Shown: positions 27,250-36,389 of the stretch, one piece after another
Position numbering within the stretch: position 1 is the first letter of the stretch
Layout of the letters: each line of letters starts with the position of its first letter
Assembly: GCF_009758015.1 (NCBI RefSeq)
Contig: NZ_WSEL01000003.1
Span: 2,294,001-2,358,000, forward strand
Length of the DNA stretch: 64,000 nt
Direction of reading: 5' to 3'
Origin: Ramlibacter pinisoli
Lineage (GTDB): Bacteria; Pseudomonadota; Gammaproteobacteria; Burkholderiales; Burkholderiaceae_C
Made by a program: the position numbers and the translations under genes
Notes under the pieces: generated by a model
Databases searched by the model: none
Told to the model about the DNA's origin: nothing
Seen by the model: the letters and a program-made list of their open reading frames with translations, nothing else

Positions 27250-28224
27250 ATGGTCCCGGTGCTGCAACGATTCGTGGCCGCCGTCTTTGCGACGTCGGTG
27301 CTGGCCGCCGCCCCCGCGCTGGCCCAGAACTGGCCGGCGCGGCCCATCAAGCTGGTGGTGCCCTACGCCACTGGCGGCCCGGCCGACGTCTACGGACGCT
27401 TCATCGCGCAGCGCCTGGGCGACCAGCTCGGCCAGCCCATCGTGGTCGACAACCGGCCCGGCGCCGGCGCGGTGATCGGCACCGACGCGGTCGCCAAGTC
27501 GGCGCCGGACGGCTACACGCTGCTGCTGATGTCGAACACGCACACCGTCAACGAGACGCTGCTGCCCAACAAGCCGTACAACCTGACGCGCGACTTCGTC
27601 GGCGTGGCACCGATCAACTACTCGGACCTGGTGCTGGCGGCCCACCCCTCCGTGCCGGCCTCCAACGTCCAGCAACTGGTGAAGCTGGCCAAGGAGCAGC
27701 CGGGCAAGCTCAACTACGCCTCCTCGGGCAACGGCACGCCGTATCACATGGCCGGCGAGCTGTTCAAGAGCATGTCGGGCACGTCCATCGTGCACGTGCC
27801 GTACAAGGGCAGCTCCGGCGCCCGCACCGACCTGCTGGGCGGCCAGGTGCAGCTGATGTTCGATGCCGTGACCACCATGACCGAGCAGATCAAGGCCGGC
27901 AAGGTCAAGGCCATCGCCACCACCGGCAAGAAGCGCTCGGCCGTGCTGCCGGACGTGCCGACGGTCGACGAGTCCGGCGTCGCCGGCTACGAGGCGACCA
28001 TCTGGCTGGGCGTGCTGGCGCCCAAGGGAACGCCCGCCGCCATCGTCAACCGGCTGAACGAGGCCATCGGCAAGATCGCCAGCCAGCCGGACGTGCAGGC
28101 GTCCTGGGGCCAGCAGGGCGCGACGGCCATGGTCATGAGCCCGGCGGCGTTCGACAAGTACATGCAGGACGACATCGCCAAGTGGGCCAAGGTCATCCAG
28201 TCCGCCAACATCAAGGCCGACTGA
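27250..28224 (+). CDS. Bug/TctC-type substrate-binding protein 2
   Basis: Second periplasmic Bug receptor, 324 residues, with signal peptide VLQRFVAAVFATSVLAAAPALAQ. It carries KLVVPYATGGPADVYGRFIA, VVDNRPGAGAVIGTDAVAKSAPDGYT and LNYASSGNGTPYHMAGELF. It is clearly diverged from the receptor just upstream, so the pair is not a recent tandem copy. AAGGAG lies 7 nt before its ATG. The next gene overlaps its stop by one base. Confidence 0.92.
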   Translation: MVPVLQRFVAAVFATSVLAAAPALAQNWPARPIKLVVPYATGGPADVYGRFIAQRLGDQLGQPIVVDNRPGAGAVIGTDAVAKSAPDGYTLLLMSNTHTVNETLLPNKPYNLTRDFVGVAPINYSDLVLAAHPSVPASNVQQLVKLAKEQPGKLNYASSGNGTPYHMAGELFKSMSGTSIVHVPYKGSSGARTDLLGGQVQLMFDAVTTMTEQIKAGKVKAIATTGKKRSAVLPDVPTVDESGVAGYEATIWLGVLAPKGTPAAIVNRLNEAIGKIASQPDVQASWGQQGATAMVMSPAAFDKYMQDDIAKWAKVIQSANIKAD

Positions 28225-28922
28225 TGGCGACTGTGCAGGTTCTCAGCGGCGGCGCCGCGCACGGCCTGGTGCGGGCGCTGCAGCAACCGCTCGCCGCGCG
28301 CGGGCTGGCCATCGAGGGCAGCTTCGGCGCCGTCGGCACCATGCGCGACCAGCTGCTGGCGGGCGCGGCCTGCGACCTCCTCATCCTGAGCGACGCCCTG
28401 ATCACCGACCTCGAGCGCCAGGGCCTGGTGCAGGCGGGCTCGGCGCGGCCGCTCGGGCGCGTGCGCACCGGCGTGGCGGTCCAGGCCGGTGCCGTCCACC
28501 CGGCGGTGACCACCGGCCCGGACCTGGCGGCGGTGTTCGCCGGCGCCACGGCGCTGTACGTGCCGCACACGGTGCAGTCCACCGCCGGCCAGCACGTGCT
28601 CAAGGTGTTGCGTGCGCTGGGCCTGGAACAGCAGCTGGCCGGCCGCCTGCGCGAGTTCCCGAACGGCGCGACCGCCATGCGCGAGCTGGCCACCGGCCGG
28701 GAACCGGGCGCGATCGGCTGCACCCAGATGACCGAGATCCTGGACACGCCCGGCGTCGAATGGGTCGGCGGGCTGCCCCGGGCGTTCGAGCTGGCCACCG
28801 TCTACACGGCGGCCGTCTGCACCCGGGCGGTCGACCCGCAGGCGTCGGCCGCCTGCATCGAGCTGCTGGCGGCGGCCGACACCGAACCGGCCCGGCGGGC
28901 GGCCGGGTTCGATCCACTCTAG
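28224..28922 (+). CDS. ModA-like substrate-binding domain protein without export signal
   Basis: A 232-residue protein of the molybdate-binding/extracellular-solute type 2 fold: [70 protein letters not shown] and [12 protein letters not shown]. No signal peptide is visible, which is odd for a receptor and suggests a cytosolic binding or sensor role, although similar proteins are common in Comamonadaceae. ATG overlaps the TGA of the second Bug receptor, so the three genes form one operon. It converges on htpG with a 4-bp overlap. Confidence 0.75.
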   Translation: MATVQVLSGGAAHGLVRALQQPLAARGLAIEGSFGAVGTMRDQLLAGAACDLLILSDALITDLERQGLVQAGSARPLGRVRTGVAVQAGAVHPAVTTGPDLAAVFAGATALYVPHTVQSTAGQHVLKVLRALGLEQQLAGRLREFPNGATAMRELATGREPGAIGCTQMTEILDTPGVEWVGGLPRAFELATVYTAAVCTRAVDPQASAACIELLAAADTEPARRAAGFDPL

Positions 28923-30856
28923 GCCAGCAGTGCGTTCACGCGCTTGACGTAGGCCGCCGGGTCGTCCGGCAGGCCGCCCTCGGCCAGCAGCGCCTGGTCG
29001 AACAGGATCTGCGCCAGGTCATGGAAGTGGACCGAACCGTCCAGCTTCCTGACCAGCGCGTGCTCCGGGTTCACCTCCAGCACCGGCTTGACGTCGGGCA
29101 CCTTCTGGCCGGCCTGCTTGAGCATGCGGGCCAGCTGCATGCTCATGCCGCTGTCCTGCACCACCAGGCAGGCCGGCGAGTCGACCAGGCGGCTGGTGAC
29201 GCGCACGTCCTCCGCCTTGTCCTTGAGCGCCTCCTTCAGCCTGGCCAGCACCGGCTTGAACGACTCGGCCGCTTCCTCGGCCTTCTTCTTCTCCGCCTCG
29301 TCCTGCAGCTTGCCCAGGTCGACCGCGCCCTTGGCCACCGACTGCAGCGGCGTGCCGTCGAATTCCTGCAGGTAGTTCAGCGCCCACTCGTCGACCCGGT
29401 CGGTCATGAGGAGCACCTCGATGCCCTTCTTGCGGAACACCTCCAGCTGCGGGCTGTTCCTGGCCGCGGCCAGGGTGTCGGCGGTGATGTAGTAGATGGC
29501 GTCCTGGCCGTCCTTCATGCGCGCCTTGTAGTCGGCCAGCGCGACGCTGGGCGTGTCGGACTGGGTGGAGGCGAAGCGCAGCAGCTTGGCCAGCCGGTCG
29601 CGGTTGCCGAAGTCCTCGCCCAGCCCTTCCTTGAGCACGGCACCGAACTCGGCCCAGAAGCCGGCGTACTTGGCCTTGTCCTCGGCCGAGGCGTCCTCGT
29701 CGCTCTCCAGCTTGGCCAGATCCTCCAGCATGGACAGCACGCGCTTGGTGCTGCCTTCGCGGATGGCGCGCACGTCGCGGCTTTCCTGCAGCAGCTCGCG
29801 GCTGACGTTCAGCGGCAGGTCGGCCGAGTCGATGACGCCCTTGACGAAGCGCAGGTACACCGGCATCAGCGCCTCGGCGTCGTCCATGATGAACACGCGC
29901 TTGACGTACAGCTTCACGCCGGCGACCTTGTCGCGGTTCCACAGGTCCATCGGCGCCTTGGCCGGGATGTAGAGCAGCTGGGTGTACTCGGTCGCGCCCT
30001 CGACGCGGTTGTGCGCCCAGGCCAGCGGCGGCTCGTGGTCGTGGGAGATCTGCTTGTAGAAGTCCTGGTACTGCTCGGGCGTGATGTCCTTCTTGGCCCG
30101 CGTCCACAGCGCGCTGGCCTGGTTGACGGTCTCCCACTCGTCGGTGAGGACCATCGAGCCGCCCGACGTGGCCCCGGCGGGGCCGCCTGCGACTTCCTCG
30201 CCCTCCTTCCACTCCTCCTTGCGCATCAGGATGGGCAGGGAAATGTGGTCGGAGTACTTGGCGATGACCGACTTGAGCTTCCAGGTCGACAGGTAGTCCT
30301 CGGCGTCCTCGCGCAGGTGCAGCGTGACGCTGGTGCCGCGCTGGGGCCGGGTGATGGTCTCGACCTCGAAGTCGCCGGCGCCGCCGCTGGTCCAGCGCAC
30401 GCCCTCGTCGGCCGGCAGGCCGGCCCGGCGCGACTCGACCGCGATGCGGTCGGCCACGATGAAGCCGGAATAGAAGCCGACGCCGAACTGCCCGATGAGC
30501 TGGGCGTCGGCCTTCTGGTCGCCCGACAGCTTGCTCATGAACTCGCGGGTGCCGCTCTTGGCGATGGTGCCCAGGTTGTCGATGGCTTCCTGCTGAGACA
30601 GGCCGATGCCGTTGTCGGCGATGGTCAGCGTGCGGGCGGCCTTGTCGAACGACACCCGCACCTCGAGGGTGGGCACGTCTTCGTACAGGGCGTTGTTGTG
30701 CAGGGCTTCGAAGCGCAGCTTGTCGCAGGCGTCCGAGGCATTGCTGATCAACTCGCGCAGGAAGATTTCCTTGTTCGAGTACAGCGAGTGGGTGACCAGG
30801 TGCAGCAGCTGGGCGACTTCGGCCTGGAAGGAAAGGGTTTGCTTGGTCTGGGACAT
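28919..30856 (-). CDS. htpG: Hsp90-family chaperone HtpG
   Basis: ATP-dependent cytosolic chaperone, 645 residues. The GHKL ATPase domain is typical: [51 protein letters not shown] and [16 protein letters not shown]. The middle domain has [16 protein letters not shown] and [22 protein letters not shown] with the catalytic Arg. There is no C-terminal MEEVD, as expected in bacteria. The ATG at 30856 gives the conserved start [14 protein letters not shown]; a sigma-32-type promoter sits about 30 bp upstream. Confidence 0.96.
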   Translation of the reverse strand: MSQTKQTLSFQAEVAQLLHLVTHSLYSNKEIFLRELISNASDACDKLRFEALHNNALYEDVPTLEVRVSFDKAARTLTIADNGIGLSQQEAIDNLGTIAKSGTREFMSKLSGDQKADAQLIGQFGVGFYSGFIVADRIAVESRRAGLPADEGVRWTSGGAGDFEVETITRPQRGTSVTLHLREDAEDYLSTWKLKSVIAKYSDHISLPILMRKEEWKEGEEVAGGPAGATSGGSMVLTDEWETVNQASALWTRAKKDITPEQYQDFYKQISHDHEPPLAWAHNRVEGATEYTQLLYIPAKAPMDLWNRDKVAGVKLYVKRVFIMDDAEALMPVYLRFVKGVIDSADLPLNVSRELLQESRDVRAIREGSTKRVLSMLEDLAKLESDEDASAEDKAKYAGFWAEFGAVLKEGLGEDFGNRDRLAKLLRFASTQSDTPSVALADYKARMKDGQDAIYYITADTLAAARNSPQLEVFRKKGIEVLLMTDRVDEWALNYLQEFDGTPLQSVAKGAVDLGKLQDEAEKKKAEEAAESFKPVLARLKEALKDKAEDVRVTSRLVDSPACLVVQDSGMSMQLARMLKQAGQKVPDVKPVLEVNPEHALVRKLDGSVHFHDLAQILFDQALLAEGGLPDDPAAYVKRVNALLA

Positions 30857-30885
30857 GGGAATGAAGGGTGACTTGCGCGAGCCAA

Positions 30886-30913
30886 TGCTGGGGACGGGTC
30901 CGCGCTTTTCAAG
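30886..30913 (-). promoter_or_regulatory. Heat-shock (RpoH/sigma-32-type) promoter of htpG
   Basis: On the minus strand CTTGAAA (30913-30907), a 13-bp spacer, then CCCCAGCA (30893-30886), close to the sigma-32 consensus CTTGAAA-N13-CCCCATNT. The predicted start gives a leader of roughly 25 nt before the htpG ATG. Confidence 0.7.
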
Positions 30914-31014
30914 CGGCCGCGACGCGCACGACCGCCCACGCGCCACAGCGGCGCACGCGCAACAGTTTCGCGCAGCGAGCGTGGAGAACTCGACGCACAT
31001 GAAATCTGCAGTCG

Positions 31015-31042
31015 TTGCACACGCGTGACTTCTGGTTACATT
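31015..31042 (+). promoter_or_regulatory. Possible promoter in the htpG-pilus gap
   Basis: TTGCAC (31015-31020), a 16-bp spacer and TACATT (31037-31042), with the expected start about 11 nt before the ATG at 31060. It points into a short ORF that is followed by a possible terminator. Confidence 0.4.
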
Positions 31043-31059
31043 GCGGGCACCTGCCTGCG

Positions 31060-31314
31060 ATGCTGTACCGACCGCACCCCCACCCCACCGACGACGCGCC
31101 GGGCGCGGACCTGCCGGCCGACCTGCCCGACACCGTGACGGTCACGGCGGTGCCGCCCCCGACCAAGGGCCGACGCAAGGCCCCGGTCAGCCTGCGGCTG
31201 GAAGCCTTCGCACCGCAGGCCGGCACGGCGCCGGTCCTCTGCATCAGCACTGCCGCGCCCCAGGCGCCGGCCCTGACGTTCACGGCCACCCGGCCCGGCG
31301 CCCTGCGCCGCTAG
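31060..31314 (+). CDS. Possible 84-residue hypothetical protein
   Basis: An 84-residue ORF in the 787-bp gap between htpG and the pilus operon. It opens [15 protein letters not shown], has a basic patch [17 protein letters not shown] in the middle, and ends in TRPGALRR: Pro/Ala/Thr-rich, without a signal peptide or membrane segment. No Shine-Dalgarno is apparent. A plausible promoter ends 18 nt upstream and a weak hairpin with seven T lies just after the stop, so the unit has its own boundaries. I recognise no family; the frame may be a chance opening in GC-rich DNA. Confidence 0.35.
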   Translation: MLYRPHPHPTDDAPGADLPADLPDTVTVTAVPPPTKGRRKAPVSLRLEAFAPQAGTAPVLCISTAAPQAPALTFTATRPGALRR

Positions 31315-31332
31315 CCGGCTAGCTGGGCACCC

Positions 31333-31356
31333 GGCGCCAGCGCCCCCGCTTTTTTT
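31333..31356 (+). terminator. Weak terminator-like hairpin after the 84-residue ORF
   Basis: GGCG / CGCC stem around CCAG (31333-31344), then five bases and a run of seven T (31350-31356). The stem is short and the T run is not adjacent, so this is only suggestive. From here to 31540 I see no gene, only increasingly AT-rich DNA leading to the pilus operon. Confidence 0.3.
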
Positions 31357-31561
31357 CGCAACGCCCCGCGCAGTGCCCGGGCATCCGACGCGCGGCGCCC
31401 GCCGAGCGACGGATGGCCCGCGCCACCGCGCATCCGCCGCGCAGCGCCGATCGTCGGTGCCGAGCCACACGCTCTGGTCGTTTTTGTAACTAAATGCACC
31501 AAATGTGAGCGCGACAATGGAGTCGACTCACGTAAACCATTGATTTTCGTGAAGTTTGTCG

Positions 31562-31590
31562 TTGCAGAACGTTACGAGGCTCGTTACAGT
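31562..31590 (+). promoter_or_regulatory. Candidate promoter of the pilus operon
   Basis: TTGCAG (31562-31567), a 17-bp spacer and TACAGT (31585-31590). The spacer contains CGTTACGAGGCTCGTTAC, with the palindrome CGAGGCTCG and two CGTTAC copies, a possible regulator site. The start would lie about 45 nt before the first subunit gene. The surroundings are markedly richer in AT than neighbouring coding DNA. Confidence 0.4.
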
Positions 31591-31643
31591 CGGCTCAGCC
31601 TTAAGTGTTTTGCTTAGGCCATTCAGCCGAATCCCTCTCCGAC

Positions 31644-32156
31644 ATGGTCCCGTTTCCCGCTCTCGCCCGCTCTGTAGCCATGGCCCTCATCGTCCTGATG
31701 GGCTCCACGGCCGCGCTCGGCCAGAGCACGGCGACCAAGAACCTGACCTTGAGCGCGACGCTGTCCTCCCAATGCCGGGTGGCCGCGGCCAGCAGCGGGG
31801 CGATCAATGTGGCCTTCGGTACGTACGCGGCGTTCAGCCCGTCGGCCGTCACCGCATCGGCAGTGACCATCAACTTCGAGTGCACCCGCAACTTAGGTGC
31901 CACGCCGAGTTTCGGCTGGGACGCCCTTGGGGGCGCCACCTCGGGCGAAGGGGTCCTGGCCGGCCTGCGCTACGCGCTCACCGCGACCAACGGCACCCGT
32001 ACCAACGGCGCAGCCCCTGTCCTCGGTACCGCCGGCGACATCGGCACACCCGACACCTATCCGGTGACCGTCAACGCTTCCATGCCGGCCGGCCAGGCCG
32101 GGACGGGGCCTTCGGGCGCCGCCTCCGCCACCCGTACCCTGACGGTGACCTTCTGA
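31644..32156 (+). CDS. Archaic chaperone-usher pilus major subunit, CsuA/B-like (spore coat U domain)
   Basis: First gene of the pilus operon, 170 residues. After a signal peptide (about MVPFPALARSVAMALIVLMGSTAALGQ), a spore coat protein U domain begins at TATKNLTLSATLSSQCRV. The two cysteines that staple the fold are in SQCRVAAAS and FECTRNLGA, and the last strand ends RTLTVTF, suited to donor-strand exchange. ATG 31680 is an alternative start that still keeps a signal peptide. Being first in the operon, it probably forms the rod. Sequence similarity to the next gene indicates an old duplication. Confidence 0.82.
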   Translation: MVPFPALARSVAMALIVLMGSTAALGQSTATKNLTLSATLSSQCRVAAASSGAINVAFGTYAAFSPSAVTASAVTINFECTRNLGATPSFGWDALGGATSGEGVLAGLRYALTATNGTRTNGAAPVLGTAGDIGTPDTYPVTVNASMPAGQAGTGPSGAASATRTLTVTF

Positions 32157-32220
32157 GGCCCGGCGTCACCGTCAATCCTTTCCTCGGCCTTTCACTCCCC
32201 CTCAAACTCCAGGAGCCACC

Positions 32221-32760
32221 ATGAAACGCTTGCATCTCCTCACCGCCGCTGCCGCCACGCTGGTCCTGGCTTCCGGCAACGCCAGTGCCCAGACAGTGGC
32301 GTCAGCCACCAAGAATGTCGACGTCAAGGTCAACTTCACCGCCAAGTGCCAGCTGGCCACCGGACCGACTGGCGCGGTGACCATCGATTTCGGCCCGGTC
32401 CAGGCTTTCGCGACCGCGGACGTGCCCGCCGGGCCAGTGGCGCTAGCCTTTGAATGCACGCGCGGCGGTGGGGTGACACCAACCTTCAAGTGGGACACGG
32501 CTGCGAACAGTGTGGACGGCGGCGGGACCACGGCCGCCAAGACCAATGGCAGCATTGCCGGCCTACGCTACGAGCTGAGAGCGACTCCCGGCACAGACGC
32601 GCCAGGCGCCGATCCGGTGCTGACTGCAGGCGCGACCGCCACCAACGGCACGCCTCGGGTGATCAATGTCAGTATCGATGGCACCCTGTTCGCAGGGGCC
32701 GGCTCGGGGGCCAGCGGCGCCCAAACCGACTCGACGCGCGTCCTCACCGTCTCCTACTGA
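32221..32760 (+). CDS. Pilus subunit, CsuA-like (spore coat U domain)
   Basis: Second secreted subunit, 179 residues, with signal peptide MKRLHLLTAAAATLVLASGNASAQ and a strong ribosome site (CCAGGAG). The spore coat U domain contains the Cys pair in TAKCQLATGPTGAVTIDFG and FECTRGGGVTPTFKWDT and ends RVLTVSY. It shares the TKN...FECTR...WD layout of the preceding subunit. In Csu-type systems such subunits are adaptors or minor rod components; which of the two is the main pilin cannot be told from sequence alone. Confidence 0.82.
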   Translation: MKRLHLLTAAAATLVLASGNASAQTVASATKNVDVKVNFTAKCQLATGPTGAVTIDFGPVQAFATADVPAGPVALAFECTRGGGVTPTFKWDTAANSVDGGGTTAAKTNGSIAGLRYELRATPGTDAPGADPVLTAGATATNGTPRVINVSIDGTLFAGAGSGASGAQTDSTRVLTVSY

Positions 32761-32870
32761 GTTTCAAGCTGGCGGCCCACGTTACCGAACACCCGGGAAT
32801 GCGACCCTGGGTGGTTGCCCGGTCACGGGCGCTCGGTCGATCACGAAGACGCCGGAACGGACAGGACACG

Positions 32871-33287
32871 GTGCAGGCAGAACGCAGATATCTGCTCGCA
32901 GGGCCGGACGCCGCCAGGGCCTGGCTGGGCGCGGCGTTGCTGGCGCTGTCGGCCGGGGCCCAGGCCGTCGAGGCGTCCGTGGCGGTGACGGTGCGCGTCA
33001 AAATCGTGTCGTCCACCGGCGCCTGCGGTGCCGTGGCCGAGGGCGGCGGCATCGGCGTGCAATGCGTCGCGCCGCCGCGGGCGGCCCAGGCGGTGCTACC
33101 CACCATGCTCACCAGCCCGGCGCTGGGCGCGGGATCAGCCCCGGCCCTGTACGGCGGCGCGTTGTTGTCCGGACGCGTCGCCGGCACGCAGTCGTCCGAT
33201 TTGTCTTCCGGCGCCGTGCAGATCACGAGTTGGCGATCGGTTTCTTCCGATAATGGCTCTTATGTTGAGCTGACCATCGCCTGGTGA
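32871..33287 (+). CDS. Short pilus-operon subunit, CsuB position
   Basis: A 138-residue exported protein in the position held by csuB in Csu operons. I chose GTG 32871, 5 nt after AGGAC; an ATG at 32800 is also in frame but has no ribosome site. A basic stretch precedes a hydrophobic signal (AWLGAALLALSAGAQA). One Cys pair (STGACGAVAEG and GVQCVAPP) and the final strand YVELTIAW resemble a reduced spore coat U domain. It is shorter than the other subunits and weakly conserved, so subunit function is inferred from position. Its TGA overlaps the region of the chaperone start. Confidence 0.6.
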   Translation: MQAERRYLLAGPDAARAWLGAALLALSAGAQAVEASVAVTVRVKIVSSTGACGAVAEGGGIGVQCVAPPRAAQAVLPTMLTSPALGAGSAPALYGGALLSGRVAGTQSSDLSSGAVQITSWRSVSSDNGSYVELTIAW

Positions 33288-33289
33288 CC

Positions 33290-34042
33290 ATGAACGTTCG
33301 AAGGTTGAATCCGGGCCGCGGCCTGTCTTGCATCGTCCTGGGCTGCGCGCTCGTCGCCGGGCTGCTCCCGGCGGCCCATGCCGGCTCCTTCTCGGTGTCG
33401 CCGGTGCGCATCTTCATGCAGCCGCGCGAGCGGGCAACGGCGGTCACGGTGGCCAACGAGGGCACGACCGACCTGGTGATGCAGGCCGACGTCTTCGAGT
33501 GGACGCAGGGCGAGGACGGAGCCGACAAGCTCACGCCCACGGAAGACATAATCCTCGCGCCGCCCATCCTCAAGATCGCCCCCGGCAGCCGGCAGGTGGT
33601 GCGGCTGGCCAACCTGCGGCCGCCGCCGACCGATGCCCAGAAGACCTACCGGCTCATCGTCCGCGAGGTCCCGGAAGCCCAGGCCCAGGCGAGCGGCATC
33701 AACGTGCAGGTCGCCCTGGCGTTCTCGTTGCCCGTCTTCATCACCCCGCCGAACGCGAAGCCCACCCTGGTGTGCCAGAGCCGGCGGAGCAACCCCACCA
33801 CACCCGTCGTCACCTGCGAGAACACGGGACAGGCCTACGTGCAACCCGTCAACCTGTCGCTCGCTCCGGCTTCCGGGGAAACGCTGAACCAGGACATCCG
33901 GGGCGGCTACATCCTGCCGCAGGTGCGCCGGTCGTTCGACCTGCCGGCAGCGGCCACGCCGTTGCGCACTGGCCCCGCCAAGCTCACCGTGACACTCGAC
34001 GACGGATCGAAGCAAACCTTCGATGTCCAGCTCACGGAGTAG
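33290..34042 (+). CDS. Periplasmic pilus chaperone, CsuC/PapD-like
   Basis: Folds pilus subunits by donor-strand complementation and hands them to the usher. It is 250 residues with a signal peptide ending at AAHAGSFSVSPVRIFM. The PapD signatures include the edge strand SVSPVRIFMQPRERATAVTVANEG, the conserved Arg and Lys region PPILKIAPGSRQVVRLANLRP and the G1 strand ALAFSLPVFI of alternating hydrophobics. An in-frame GTG at 33284 overlaps the preceding stop and is an alternative start. It overlaps the usher gene by 20 bp. Confidence 0.9.
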   Translation: MNVRRLNPGRGLSCIVLGCALVAGLLPAAHAGSFSVSPVRIFMQPRERATAVTVANEGTTDLVMQADVFEWTQGEDGADKLTPTEDIILAPPILKIAPGSRQVVRLANLRPPPTDAQKTYRLIVREVPEAQAQASGINVQVALAFSLPVFITPPNAKPTLVCQSRRSNPTTPVVTCENTGQAYVQPVNLSLAPASGETLNQDIRGGYILPQVRRSFDLPAAATPLRTGPAKLTVTLDDGSKQTFDVQLTE

Positions 34043-36389
34043 GCTGGGCGCGATCAGGTGGCTTCGGTTCATGCGGGCCCTGGCAGTGACGTGCGGCATG
34101 CTGGGCCTCACGCACGCGGGCGCGCAGCCCGCCGCCACCGAAACGCCCGAGCGGGTCCTCCCGCTTGAGGTCGTCGTCAACGGCACGGCGGGTGGCATCT
34201 GGCCCATCCTCGAACGCGGCGGCGTGCTGTATGCGCCGGTGGAGGCGTTCCAGAACTGGCGCCTGCAGGCCCAGATGGACGTCGGCATCGTCACCTACCG
34301 CGGTCTTCCCTACCTGCCCCTGACGGCGGTCGCCGGCCTCGAGGGGCAGGTCGATGCGCAGCAGCAGTTCCTGAATCTCAAGGTCGCGCCGAGTGCCTTC
34401 GCGGCCACCAAGCTCGCCCGCGAGCTGGGCCCCGTCGGGGCCCACCGCAGCAAGCCCGTGGGGGCGCTGTTCGGCAACTACGACCTCAACCTGGCGTATT
34501 CCTCGCGCACGCAGAAAAGCGACCTCGGCGCGGTCGGCGAGGTGGGCTGGTCGGGTGGCCTGGGCGTGTTCAGCCAGACATTCCTGGGCCAGCGGCTGCT
34601 GGCCGCCGAGGACCGCAAGTTCACCCGGCTGCAGACCAGCTTCCGGCGTGATTTCCCGGCCTCGGGCCACACGCTGACCATCGGCGACGCCGTGTCCCGC
34701 AGCAGCCTGCTGGGCCGTTCCGCCTATTTCGGCGGCATCCAGTTCGGCAGCAATTTCGACCTCGCGCCTGGCCTGAACCGCCAGCCCATTCCCCTGGTAG
34801 CCGGCGAGACGGCGACGCCGTCGGTAGTGCAGCTCTACGTCAACGACGTCCTGCGCCAAACCAGCAACGTGCCGGCCGGTCCGTTCACGCTCGACAACCT
34901 GCCCACGCTGGTCGGCAATGGCCAGGTGACGGTGAAGGTGCGCGACATCCTGGGCCGCGAGACGCTGATCACCCAGCCCTTCCTCATCACGGCCGACCTG
35001 CTCGCCCCGGGCCTGAACGACTGGAGCGTGGAAGCGGGCGGGCTGCGGCGCGAACTCGGCATCACCAATGCCACCTACGGCCCCGGCTTCGTCTCGGGCC
35101 TGTGGCGCCGCGGCCTGTCGACCGAGTTCACCGGCGAGGGCCGCCTGGAAGCGACGCAGGACCGCCAGGCGCTGGGCGTGGCGGGCGTCCACACGCTGGG
35201 CGCGAGCTGGCTGCTGCGGGCCGGCGCAATGGCCAGCCGCGACCAGATGCTGGGGCCGGGCACGCGCTGGCTGGTGGGCGCCGACCGGCCCAGCTTCGGC
35301 TCCAACCTCAGCTTCACGCTGGAAGGCAAGTCGCGCGAGTTCCGTGGCCTGGGCGAGGACCGCGTCATCTCCGTCATCCAGCTGCAACTGGCCAGCCAGG
35401 CCAGCGTCAGCACCCTCTGGGGCACGTTCGGCTTCGGCCTAGCGATCCAGAAGCCGTACAGCGACCGCACCGTCACCACCGCATCGCTCAACTACAGCGC
35501 CGTCCTGCGCAACAACTGGCTGCTCAACACCTACTACTCGCGGGCCACCGGCATCACCAACGGCTACACGCTGGGGGCGACGCTCACCGTGCCGCTGGAG
35601 CGCAACACCGTGGTCGCCACCTCCATGCAGTCCTATAAGGGGGGCGTGGACTTCTACTCGGCCGCGACCCACTCGCCCGATGTCGCCGGCGGTCTCGCCT
35701 GGCGCGCCCTGGTGGCGCAACAGCAGCAGGAGCCGCGGGCCGAAGCCGGTGTCTACTACGCCGGCCAGAAGGGCCAGGTCGCCGCTGACGTCAGCACCAC
35801 ACCGGGACAGACCAACCTGCGGCTGGGTGCCAGTGGAGGATTGCTGTTCACCGGTGGGCGCGGCTATGCGCTGCAGCGCTTCGACAACGCGGCCGCCCTG
35901 GTCGAGGTCCCCGGCTACGCAAACATCGGGGTCGGCGTCGGCGCCCAGGCCGGCACCCGCACTGACGCCGGCGGCTATGCGCTCATCCCACGCTTGCGAC
36001 CCTATGCCAATAACCCGATCCGGCTCGATCCCAATGACCTGCCCATCACGGCCGAGATCGATTCCATCGAGGTGGACGCGGTGCCCGGCTGGCGATCGGT
36101 GGCGCAGGTGCAGTTCTCGGTGCGCGGCGGCCGTGGCGCGTTGCTGCGCATCAACTTCGACGACGGCGAGCCGGCCCCGCCCGGTGCCATCGTCCAGATC
36201 GGCGGCGAAGACCGGCAGTTCTACGTCGCCCGCCGCGGCGAGGCCTACGTGACCGGGCTGCAGGACGCCAACCAGCTGCAGCTGACCTGGAAGGGCGCGC
36301 GCTGCCCGCTGCGGGTGGTCCTGCCGCCGGGCACGGCGGACGAGGTCACCCGGGTCGGTCCGTTGACCTGTACCGGAGTTGCCCGATGA
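34023..36389 (+). CDS. Outer-membrane pilus usher, CsuD/FimD-like
   Basis: Outer-membrane beta-barrel channel that orders and secretes pilus subunits, 788 residues. The signal peptide ends near THAGAQPAA. The N-terminal domain is short (LPLEVVVNGTAGGIWPILERGGVLYAPVEAF), as in archaic ushers; the barrel shows LGNYDLNLAYSS-like and GDAVSRSSLLGRSAYFGGIQFG strands, a plug-type segment PSVVQLYVNDVLRQTSNVPAGPF, and C-terminal domains ending RCPLRVVLPPG with a closing Cys pair. Its start is inside the chaperone gene and its stop overlaps the tip-subunit ATG. Confidence 0.92.
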   Translation: MSSSRSRLGAIRWLRFMRALAVTCGMLGLTHAGAQPAATETPERVLPLEVVVNGTAGGIWPILERGGVLYAPVEAFQNWRLQAQMDVGIVTYRGLPYLPLTAVAGLEGQVDAQQQFLNLKVAPSAFAATKLARELGPVGAHRSKPVGALFGNYDLNLAYSSRTQKSDLGAVGEVGWSGGLGVFSQTFLGQRLLAAEDRKFTRLQTSFRRDFPASGHTLTIGDAVSRSSLLGRSAYFGGIQFGSNFDLAPGLNRQPIPLVAGETATPSVVQLYVNDVLRQTSNVPAGPFTLDNLPTLVGNGQVTVKVRDILGRETLITQPFLITADLLAPGLNDWSVEAGGLRRELGITNATYGPGFVSGLWRRGLSTEFTGEGRLEATQDRQALGVAGVHTLGASWLLRAGAMASRDQMLGPGTRWLVGADRPSFGSNLSFTLEGKSREFRGLGEDRVISVIQLQLASQASVSTLWGTFGFGLAIQKPYSDRTVTTASLNYSAVLRNNWLLNTYYSRATGITNGYTLGATLTVPLERNTVVATSMQSYKGGVDFYSAATHSPDVAGGLAWRALVAQQQQEPRAEAGVYYAGQKGQVAADVSTTPGQTNLRLGASGGLLFTGGRGYALQRFDNAAALVEVPGYANIGVGVGAQAGTRTDAGGYALIPRLRPYANNPIRLDPNDLPITAEIDSIEVDAVPGWRSVAQVQFSVRGGRGALLRINFDDGEPAPPGAIVQIGGEDRQFYVARRGEAYVTGLQDANQLQLTWKGARCPLRVVLPPGTADEVTRVGPLTCTGVAR

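Noticed and set aside
24908..27250. 780-codon minus-strand frame spanning the lipoprotein, FAH gene and Bug receptor 1
   Set aside because: Only its last 121 codons, from ATG 25273 with a lipobox, are protein-like; the rest is out of frame with the real genes.
28760..30871. 703-codon plus-strand frame opposite htpG
   Set aside because: Antisense shadow; the minus strand is HtpG throughout.
31530..31590. Sigma-54 (-24/-12) promoter for the pilus operon
   Set aside because: A TTGC is present but there is no GG doublet 10 bp upstream; the sigma-70-like reading fits better.
34478..34681. Frames antisense to the usher
   Set aside because: Shadow sequence without ribosome site or domain.
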